Origin: Acidimicrobiales bacterium
GTDB lineage: Bacteria > Actinomycetota > Acidimicrobiia > Acidimicrobiales > VFJN01
Reading direction: 5' to 3'
DNA: 10,914 nucleotides
Assembly (NCBI GenBank): GCA_016936035.1
Contig: JAFGPU010000545.1
Coordinates: 1-10,914, forward strand
Of the stretch, positions 6,391-10,914 are shown piece by piece. The position numbers and the translations under genes were made by a program. How positions within the stretch are numbered: the stretch's first letter is position 1; the number at the start of each line of letters is the position of its first letter. The notes below the pieces were generated by a model that worked only from the letters and a program-made list of their open reading frames with translations, was not told the origin of the DNA and searched no databases.

Positions 6391-7269
6391 ATGACGCCGA
6401 CCAGCAGCACCCAACGCACGATCCCCACGCGTCGCATCTCGTTCGAGGCGTCCTTGCAGGACCTCCCCAAGCACTTCGCCGCCGACGGCGACCTCATCCT
6501 CAGCCACCTGGCGGCGGCGCTGTCCGCCCTCTTCCCGGACGGCGAGGACTTCTTCGTCCGCTCCGTGCGCCAGTACCGCGACCGCATCACCGACCCCGAG
6601 CTCAAGCGCCAGGTCGCAGGGTTCATCGGGCAGGAGGCCGTCCACGGGCGCGAGCACCGGGTCCTCAACGACCGCCTCGCGCAGCTCGGCTACCCCACCA
6701 AGCAGGTCGAGCGGTTCACCCGCTGGGGGCTCCGGACCCGCGAGCGCATCGCGCCGCCGAGGGCCAACCTGGCCGCCACCGCCGCCCTCGAGCACTTCAC
6801 CGCCACCCTCGCCGAGCTGCTGCTCCGCAGCGGCGAGACCCGCGCCCTCTTCGGCCACGACGAGGTCCGCAACCTGTTCCTGTGGCACGCGCTCGAGGAG
6901 TCCGAGCACAAGGCCGTCGCCTTCGACGTCTACAAGGCGGTCGGTGGCAGCGAGCGCCTGCGCGTGTGGACCATGAACGGCTTCCGCTACGGCTTCGTCG
7001 CCGGGCTCGCCGTGCAGATCACCGTGTCGCTCCTCCTCGATCCGGCCACCTACCGCAAGGGCAACCTGCGACGCAGCTGGCGCCGCTTCCGGCGCTCGCC
7101 GCTGCTGCAGCGCCACGTCTGGGACCGCCTGCGCGACTACAACCGGCCCGACTTCCACCCCGACGACCACGACACGACCGCGCTGGTCGAGCAGTGGCGG
7201 GCCGAGCTCTTCGGCGAGCAGGGCACGCTCAACACCAAGCTGGCTTCGCCCAGCGCCCCCGCGGCGTGA
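6391..7269 (+). CDS. Predicted metal-dependent hydrolase / diiron protein (PF10118, COG3687 family)
   Basis: This is a 292-residue, mostly alpha-helical protein of the COG3687 'predicted metal-dependent hydrolase' family, whose true reaction is not established. Family hallmarks are LSALFPDGEDFFVRSVRQYRDRITDP at 44-69 and FIGQEAVHGREHRVLND at 78-94. Likely metal ligands follow a ferritin-like four-helix diiron pattern: Glu82, His85 and His89 (ExxHxxxH), Glu134 and His135, His166, and Glu169/Glu172/His173 in WHALEESEHKAVAFDVY. This pattern would suit either an oxygenase/desaturase-type chemistry or hydrolysis. The ATG at 6391 lies at the beginning of the predicted transcript; longer readings would run through the operator. 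The stop is 7 nt before the monooxygenase GTG, so the two form an operon and are probably made in matched amounts. The close pairing suggests the two enzymes act on the same compound, which is inference. Confidence 0.85.
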   Translation: MTPTSSTQRTIPTRRISFEASLQDLPKHFAADGDLILSHLAAALSALFPDGEDFFVRSVRQYRDRITDPELKRQVAGFIGQEAVHGREHRVLNDRLAQLGYPTKQVERFTRWGLRTRERIAPPRANLAATAALEHFTATLAELLLRSGETRALFGHDEVRNLFLWHALEESEHKAVAFDVYKAVGGSERLRVWTMNGFRYGFVAGLAVQITVSLLLDPATYRKGNLRRSWRRFRRSPLLQRHVWDRLRDYNRPDFHPDDHDTTALVEQWRAELFGEQGTLNTKLASPSAPAA

Positions 7270-7276
7270 GGCGACC

Positions 7277-8794
7277 GTGACCGCACCGTCCGCCCCCACC
7301 GAGCACCTCGACGTCCTGGTCATGGGTGCCGGCCTGTCGGGCATCGCGGCCGCCCACCACCTGCAGGCGGCCTGCCCCTGGGCCACCTACGCCATCCTCG
7401 AGGCTCGCGACGCCATCGGCGGCACCTGGGACCTCTTCCGCTACCCGGGCCTCCGCTCCGACTCCGACATGTTCACGCTGGGCTACTCGTTCCGCCCCTG
7501 GGACGACGACACCTCGATCGCGGACGGCGCATCGATCCTGCGGTACATCCGCGCCACGGCGGCGGACGAGGGCATCGACCGCCACATCCGCTTCCACCAC
7601 CGCATCGTCAGCGCCGCCTGGTCGACCGACGACGCCCGGTGGCTCGTCACGGCCGAGCGCACCGACACGGGCGAGACCGTGCAGCTCACCTGCGGCTTCC
7701 TGTTCTCGTGCAGCGGCTACTACCGCTACGACCACGGCTACCAGCCCGACTTCCCGGGCATGCAGCGCTTCGGTGGGACCATCGTCCACCCGCAGTTCTG
7801 GCCCGACGACCTCGACGTCAGCGGCAAGCGGGTCGTGGTCATCGGCAGCGGGGCCACCGCGGTGACGCTCATCCCGTCGCTCGCCGAGTCCGCGGCGCAC
7901 GTCACGATGCTGCAGCGGTCGCCCAGCTACATCATGTCGTTGCCCGCGCAGGACGGCCTGGCCAACCTGGTGCGGCGCATGCTGCCCGCCCGGGTCGCAG
8001 GGCCGCTGATCCGGTGGTACAAGGCGCTCACCACCCAGGCGTTCTACCAGCTCAGCCAGCGCCGGCCCGGGCTCGTCAAGCGCATCCTCCGCGCCGGCCT
8101 CGAGCGCCAGCTGCCGCCCGGCTTCGACGTCGACACCCACTTCACGCCGTCGTACGACCCGTGGGACCAGCGCCTGTGCCTGGTGCCCGACGGCGACCTG
8201 TTCCGGGCGATCCGCGCCGGCTCCGCCTCGGTGGTCACCGACCACATCGACACCTTCACCGAGACCGGCCTGCAGCTCGCATCGGGCGCCACGCTCGACG
8301 CCGACGTCGTGGTCACCGCCACGGGCCTCGAGCTGCTGTTCCTCGGCGGCATCGAGGTGAGCGTCGACGGTCGGCCCGTGGACCTGTCGAGCACATTGGC
8401 CTACAAGGGCATGATGCTCGAGGGCGTGCCCAATCTGGCCATGGCGGTGGGCTACACGAACGCCTCGTGGACGTTGAAGTGCGAGCTCACGTGCCGGTAC
8501 GTCACCCGCCTGCTCCAGCACATGCGCGAGCGCGGTGTGCGCCAGTGCACCCCGGTGAACGACGACCCGACCGTCACCCCCCGGCCGCTGCTGAGCCTGA
8601 CCTCCGGCTACGTGCAGAGGTCGCAGGACCGGTTCCCCAAGCAGGGCTCGACGTTCCCGTGGCAGGTTCACCAGAGCTACCTGCGCGACTACCGGGCCCT
8701 GCGCCTCGGGGCCGTCGAGGACGGGGTCATGCGGTTCTCCAACCCGGCACCCGGCGCCACTCCGGTCGCCGCGACCGGGCGGGTGGCCGGGTAG
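7277..8794 (+). CDS. ethA: EthA-like FAD/NADPH Baeyer-Villiger monooxygenase
   Basis: This is a 505-residue class B flavoprotein monooxygenase that would insert oxygen next to a ketone carbonyl to give an ester or lactone, using FAD and NADPH in the cytoplasm. It shows the N-terminal FAD Rossmann motif GAGLSG (17-22), then GGTWDLFRYPGLRSDSDM (48-65). The exact Baeyer-Villiger fingerprint FGGTIVHPQFWP lies at 165-176 (FxGxxxHxxxWP), followed by the NADPH-binding VVVIGSGATA (186-195). Blocks such as MLQRSPSYI, DPWDQRLCLVPDGDLFRAIR and KGMMLEGVPN...GYTNASWTLK follow the mycobacterial EthA sequence closely and in the same order, as I recall it. The length is also near the roughly 490 residues of EthA. 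The GTG start lies 7 nt after the diiron gene stop, with GAGGCG at 7268-7273 overlapping that stop as a short-spaced ribosome site. EthA in Mycobacterium is controlled by a divergent TetR repressor, as appears to be the case here. The physiological substrate is unknown. Confidence 0.92.
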   Translation: MTAPSAPTEHLDVLVMGAGLSGIAAAHHLQAACPWATYAILEARDAIGGTWDLFRYPGLRSDSDMFTLGYSFRPWDDDTSIADGASILRYIRATAADEGIDRHIRFHHRIVSAAWSTDDARWLVTAERTDTGETVQLTCGFLFSCSGYYRYDHGYQPDFPGMQRFGGTIVHPQFWPDDLDVSGKRVVVIGSGATAVTLIPSLAESAAHVTMLQRSPSYIMSLPAQDGLANLVRRMLPARVAGPLIRWYKALTTQAFYQLSQRRPGLVKRILRAGLERQLPPGFDVDTHFTPSYDPWDQRLCLVPDGDLFRAIRAGSASVVTDHIDTFTETGLQLASGATLDADVVVTATGLELLFLGGIEVSVDGRPVDLSSTLAYKGMMLEGVPNLAMAVGYTNASWTLKCELTCRYVTRLLQHMRERGVRQCTPVNDDPTVTPRPLLSLTSGYVQRSQDRFPKQGSTFPWQVHQSYLRDYRALRLGAVEDGVMRFSNPAPGATPVAATGRVAG

Positions 8795-8797
8795 CCC

Positions 8798-8812
8798 GCC
8801 GGGCGGCCCGGC
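8798..8812. terminator. Hairpin between convergent genes, terminator-like
   Basis: GCCGGGC at 8798-8804 and GCCCGGC at 8806-8812 form a perfect 7-bp inverted repeat around a single base, starting 4 nt after the monooxygenase stop. It sits in the 56-nt gap between convergent genes and could serve both. There is no T-run, as is common in high-GC actinobacteria, and such short-loop GC palindromes also arise by chance here. Confidence 0.35.
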
Positions 8813-8850
8813 CCGGCCCGCTGGACAGCCCGGTGCGTCGCCGGCCGGCG

Positions 8851-9273
8851 TCAGGGCGAGCCGGCCACCGAGCGGAACAGCGCCCGGGGGATGGCGGCCA
8901 GCGCAGCGGTGATGACGGTCACCCAGTCGAAGCGGTCGCGCCACACGGTGATGCGCCCGTCGACGACCTCGAACGTGCCGAACACCCAGAACTCCGCGCG
9001 CAGGGGGCCCCGCTCGAGAACGTCGGTGCGCTCGGTCAGCACGCGGGTGCCCTCGGCGGCGATGGTGTGCACCTCGGCCTCGAACCCCGTGAACCAGCGC
9101 TCGACGAAGCGCATCTGCCGGGCGAACTGGGCGGTGCCCCGGGCGGGCGGCAGCGGGACGTTCTGGTAGACGATGTCCGGCGACACGAGCTCCAGGGCGC
9201 GATCGATGTCGAGCTCCTCGAGCGCCGCCAGGAACGTCGTCACGACCTCGACCGGGTCAGTTGCTGGTGCCAT
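8851..9273 (-). CDS. Limonene-1,2-epoxide hydrolase-like protein (SnoaL/NTF2 fold)
   Basis: This is a 140-residue small alpha+beta barrel protein. It carries all five active-site residues known from Rhodococcus limonene-1,2-epoxide hydrolase, with matching spacing: Tyr36 and Asn38 in VYQN (Tyr53/Asn55 there), Arg82 and Asp84 in ERTDVL (Arg99/Asp101), and Asp113 in WRDRFD (Asp132). The Asn-to-Arg distance is 44 in both. The family opens epoxides to vicinal diols by direct attack of water, without a covalent intermediate. Mycobacterial relatives (EphG, Rv2740) are thought to act on bulky sterol-like epoxides. The ATG at 9273 is supported by an AGGAGGG ribosome site ending 8 nt upstream and by a TACGTT -10 element. 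An open frame continues far upstream to 10116, but that part is antisense-phase shadow of the hydrolase gene. It lies 98 nt downstream of that alpha/beta hydrolase, on the same strand, and converges with the monooxygenase gene. The substrate is unknown. Confidence 0.87.
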   Translation of the reverse strand: MAPATDPVEVVTTFLAALEELDIDRALELVSPDIVYQNVPLPPARGTAQFARQMRFVERWFTGFEAEVHTIAAEGTRVLTERTDVLERGPLRAEFWVFGTFEVVDGRITVWRDRFDWVTVITAALAAIPRALFRSVAGSP

Positions 9274-9281
9274 CGTCGGAT

Positions 9282-9288
9282 CCCTCCT
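9282..9288 (-). promoter_or_regulatory. Strong ribosome binding site (AGGAGGG) of the epoxide hydrolase gene
   Basis: AGGAGGG on the minus strand ends 8 nt before the ATG at 9273. It is the best Shine-Dalgarno in the window and settles the start of this gene. Confidence 0.75.
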
Positions 9289-9301
9289 GCGACGTCGCGG
9301 C

Positions 9302-9307
9302 AACGTA
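9302..9307 (-). promoter_or_regulatory. Candidate -10 element (TACGTT) of the epoxide hydrolase gene
   Basis: On the minus strand TACGTT would place the transcript start near 9295, giving a leader of about 22 nt that contains AGGAGGG. This suggests the epoxide hydrolase can be expressed independently of the upstream alpha/beta hydrolase. No clear -35 is seen. Confidence 0.4.
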
Positions 9308-9351
9308 GCACCGCCGGTCCCGGAATCCATGGGACACCACCCGCTCGCGCG

Positions 9352-9364
9352 CCCGAGACTCGGG
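9352..9364 (-). terminator. Short perfect palindrome after the alpha/beta hydrolase stop
   Basis: CCCGAG-A-CTCGGG is a perfect 6-bp inverted repeat that begins 7 nt beyond the hydrolase stop codon and lies upstream of the epoxide hydrolase promoter. It may be a weak terminator separating the two genes, or a binding site. No T-run follows it on the minus strand. Confidence 0.3.
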
Positions 9365-9371
9365 ATCGGCT

Positions 9372-10361
9372 TCAGACGTCCAGGGCGAAGTCGGCGATGA
9401 GGCGGGCCAGCTCGACGGGCTGGTCGCCCTGGACGCTGTGGCCGGCCCCGTCGACGTGCTCGATGCGGGCCTGCGGGCAGCGACGCCGCAGCTCGGCCTC
9501 GTCCGCGTCGTCGACGACCGACTGGGGCAGCATCCCGCGGACCAGCATCACCGGCACCGTCAGGCCGGACACCGCGTCCCACAGCGAGCCGAAGTCCGGA
9601 TGGCCGGCGACCACGTCGCCGGCGAGGCCGTCGCCGGTGGGGCCGTCGCCGGGCGCCGACGCCCGGTGTCGGGCGTAGCGCCACACCCAGCTGCCGTCGG
9701 CGCGCTGGACCGCGTTGTGGAGGATGCCGCGCCGCAGCGACGACTCGGACCGGGTGGGGTTGAACGCCATGGTGCGGGCGAGCAGGTCGTCGAAGCTGTC
9801 GAAGCTCTCCGGGCCGTTGACGAAGGCCACGATGGCCGACGCCTTGTGCTCGTCGACGCCCGGGGTGATGTCGACCAGCACCAGCGAGCGCACCAGCTCG
9901 GGCGCCTGGGCGGCCAGGGCGATGGCGGTGACCCCGCCGAGCGACATGCCGACGACCGCACGGGCGCCCGGGGCCAGCGCACGGACCACCGTGGCGACGT
10001 CGCGCGCGTTGCTCGCCGGGTCGAGGGCGTTGGCGTGGCCGCCGTCGGAGTGCCCGTGCCCGGGCAGGTCGACGGCCACCAGGGGGCGACCCAGGGCGAG
10101 GGCGACCGTGTCCCACGTGTGGGCGTTCTGGGCGCCCCCGTGCAGGAACACCAGCTCGGCCTCGGCCTCACCCCAGACCAGCGCGCTGAGGTGCCGCCCG
10201 GGCTCGACCTCGACCGCCTCCCGGCGGACGGCGGGCGGCCCGTCGTAGGGCAGGCCGAACTCCTCGGCGTTCTCGTGGAACATCGAGAACTCGTCGTAGG
10301 GCACCCGCTCGACCGCTGCCATGCCGACCAGCATCACACGGTGCGGGCGCGGCTGTGCCAT
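9372..10361 (-). CDS. Alpha/beta-hydrolase-fold enzyme with complete catalytic triad
   Basis: This is a 329-residue alpha/beta hydrolase that starts with a 50-residue N-terminal segment ([24 protein letters not shown]) ahead of the core domain. Core motifs are [15 protein letters not shown] at 70-84 (oxyanion loop HGG), [14 protein letters not shown] at 95-108, and the nucleophile elbow VVGMSLGG with Ser140. An acid is likely at Asp284 or Asp285 in SVVDDAD, and the catalytic His is His308 in [12 protein letters not shown]. The cap domain lies at about 165-260 and includes a Gly/Asp-rich segment ([12 protein letters not shown], 238-249). It probably hydrolyses an ester, lactone or related C-C bond; the substrate cannot be read from sequence. 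The ATG at 10361 has no visible ribosome site, and in-frame ATGs at 10334 and 10322 are alternatives that would trim only non-core residues. It is divergent from the helicase gene across 65 nt and is followed on the same strand by the epoxide hydrolase. Confidence 0.86.
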   Translation of the reverse strand: MAQPRPHRVMLVGMAAVERVPYDEFSMFHENAEEFGLPYDGPPAVRREAVEVEPGRHLSALVWGEAEAELVFLHGGAQNAHTWDTVALALGRPLVAVDLPGHGHSDGGHANALDPASNARDVATVVRALAPGARAVVGMSLGGVTAIALAAQAPELVRSLVLVDITPGVDEHKASAIVAFVNGPESFDSFDDLLARTMAFNPTRSESSLRRGILHNAVQRADGSWVWRYARHRASAPGDGPTGDGLAGDVVAGHPDFGSLWDAVSGLTVPVMLVRGMLPQSVVDDADEAELRRRCPQARIEHVDGAGHSVQGDQPVELARLIADFALDV

Positions 10362-10410
10362 CGGCGGGGGAGCGGCCCCGCGGTCACGCCCCGGTGTCCC
10401 AGGGCGCCCC

Positions 10411-10416
10411 TACGAT
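10411..10416 (+). promoter_or_regulatory. Candidate -10 element (TACGAT) of the helicase gene
   Basis: TACGAT matches the TANNNT actinobacterial -10 consensus and ends 10 nt before the ATG at 10427, so the transcript would start about 3-4 nt before that codon. It overlaps the alternative in-frame ATG at 10415, which could then not be on the mRNA. No clear -35 lies 16-18 bp upstream. Confidence 0.4.
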
Positions 10417-10426
10417 GGGCGCACCG

Positions 10427-10914
10427 ATGCCTCCCGCCGACCCCCGTGCCCGCGCCTCCGCCTCCGCCTCCGCCTCCGCCGACGATGACGGTGCCGCCGG
10501 CGTGGCCGACGCCGTCGCGGGGCCCGACGGCGCGCCCGTCGCACCCGGCAGCGACCCGATCTCGCACCTGATCGAGGGGCTCAACCCCGTCCAATCCGAC
10601 GCTGTCACCCACGCCGAGGGGCCGCTGCTCGTCGTGGCCGGCGCGGGCTCGGGCAAGACCCGCGTGCTCACCCACCGCATCGCCCACCTCATCCGCGACA
10701 AGGGGGTCAGCCCGTTCGAGATCCTGGCCATCACGTTCACCAACAAGGCCGCCGACGAGATGAAGTCGCGGGTGGCGACGCTGGTGGGCCCGGTGGCCGA
10801 CAAGATGTGGGTGTCGACGTTCCACTCGGCGTGCGTGCGCATGCTGCGGCGCGACGCCGACAAGCTGGGCTTCCCCCGCAACTTCACGATCTACGACCAG
10901 GCCGACGCCAACCG
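10427..10914 (+). CDS. pcrA: ATP-dependent DNA helicase PcrA/UvrD family (partial, N-terminus only)
   Basis: The first 162 residues are visible and the gene runs off the right edge. It is a superfamily 1A 3'-5' helicase of DNA repair and replication restart. Motifs are in order: Q motif [13 protein letters not shown] (48-60), Walker [11 protein letters not shown] (69-78), motif Ia [17 protein letters not shown] (99-115) and motif Ib [12 protein letters not shown] (129-140). The conserved core normally begins close to the N-terminus in PcrA; here about 45 residues of Ala/Ser/Asp/Gly-rich, probably disordered sequence come first, including an (Ala-Ser)4 run. The ATG at 10427 was preferred because a TACGAT -10 lies just upstream; the in-frame ATG at 10415 would add four residues. 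UvrD versus PcrA versus a Rep-like paralogue cannot be separated from this fragment; in actinobacteria PcrA is the usual essential member. Confidence 0.9.
   Translation, partial: MPPADPRARASASASASADDDGAAGVADAVAGPDGAPVAPGSDPISHLIEGLNPVQSDAVTHAEGPLLVVAGAGSGKTRVLTHRIAHLIRDKGVSPFEILAITFTNKAADEMKSRVATLVGPVADKMWVSTFHSACVRMLRRDADKLGFPRNFTIYDQADAN
10454..10480 (+). repeat. Hexanucleotide tandem repeat (GCCTCC, 4.5 copies) in the helicase N-terminus
   Basis: Four perfect copies of GCCTCC plus GCC encode an alternating Ala-Ser run at residues 10-18 of the helicase. Copy-number change in units of 6 bp would keep the frame and only lengthen or shorten a linker-like tail. Confidence 0.85.

Noticed and set aside
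6318..6668. Upstream extension of the tetR frame (start at 6668)
   Set aside because: It would run through the operator and over the beginning of the diiron gene; the added residues do not resemble the TetR family.
7229..8944. A 571-codon open frame on the minus strand opposite the EthA-like gene
   Set aside because: It is antisense to a gene with a perfect Baeyer-Villiger fingerprint and has a biased, motif-free translation; a GC artefact.
9274..10116. Upstream extension of the epoxide hydrolase frame to give a 421-residue protein
   Set aside because: The extra part is an Arg/Pro/Gly-rich shadow of the alpha/beta hydrolase gene on the same strand, and the ATG at 9273 has a strong AGGAGGG site.

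Overview
The window is GC-rich DNA (roughly 70% by eye) with dense coding, short gaps, GTG starts alongside ATG, TANNNT -10 elements and proteins typical of Actinomycetota. These include a close EthA-like Baeyer-Villiger monooxygenase, a PF10118-type diiron protein, a limonene-epoxide-hydrolase-fold enzyme and a PcrA/UvrD helicase. A member of the Acidimicrobiia or a related actinobacterial class is plausible, but nothing here fixes the genus. I see no rRNA, tRNA, CRISPR array, insertion sequence or phage gene.

Layout, left to right. (1) Positions 1-1086, minus strand: the N-terminal 362 residues of a lipoprotein with a PQQ-type beta-propeller; its C-terminus lies beyond the left edge. (2) Positions 1277-4738, plus strand: a two-gene unit with an MGAT-like lysophospholipid/glycerol acyltransferase and, 18 nt later, an RND/MMPL (HAE3-like) membrane exporter. 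(3) Positions 4762-6317, minus strand: a TetR repressor overlapping (GTGA) a downstream alpha/beta hydrolase. (4) Positions 6391-8794, plus strand and divergent from TetR: a predicted diiron metal-dependent hydrolase and, 7 nt later, an EthA-like flavin monooxygenase. (5) Positions 8851-10361, minus strand: an alpha/beta hydrolase followed by a limonene-1,2-epoxide-hydrolase-like protein that has its own promoter and ribosome binding site. (6) Positions 10427-10914, plus strand: the start of a PcrA/UvrD helicase.

The centre is the most informative part. The 73-bp divergent region between tetR and the diiron gene is AT-rich relative to its surroundings. It carries two nested inverted repeats, and the outer pair contains the -10 elements of both promoters. 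This is the architecture expected of a TetR repressor that controls itself, the overlapping hydrolase, and the diiron/monooxygenase pair. The arrangement recalls ethR/ethA of mycobacteria, with extra enzymes. Together with the epoxide hydrolase and a second alpha/beta hydrolase downstream, the window holds oxygenase, epoxide-hydrolysis and ester/lactone-hydrolysis capacity. That combination fits oxidative breakdown of a ketone, terpenoid or sterol-like compound, but the substrate is inference.

Odd points worth attention: the TetR-linked hydrolase lacks a histidine where the catalytic one should be; the exporter has Asp in one transmembrane half and Glu in the other at matching positions; and four genes share a TANNNT-(8-10 nt)-ATG layout that predicts leaderless or nearly leaderless mRNAs.
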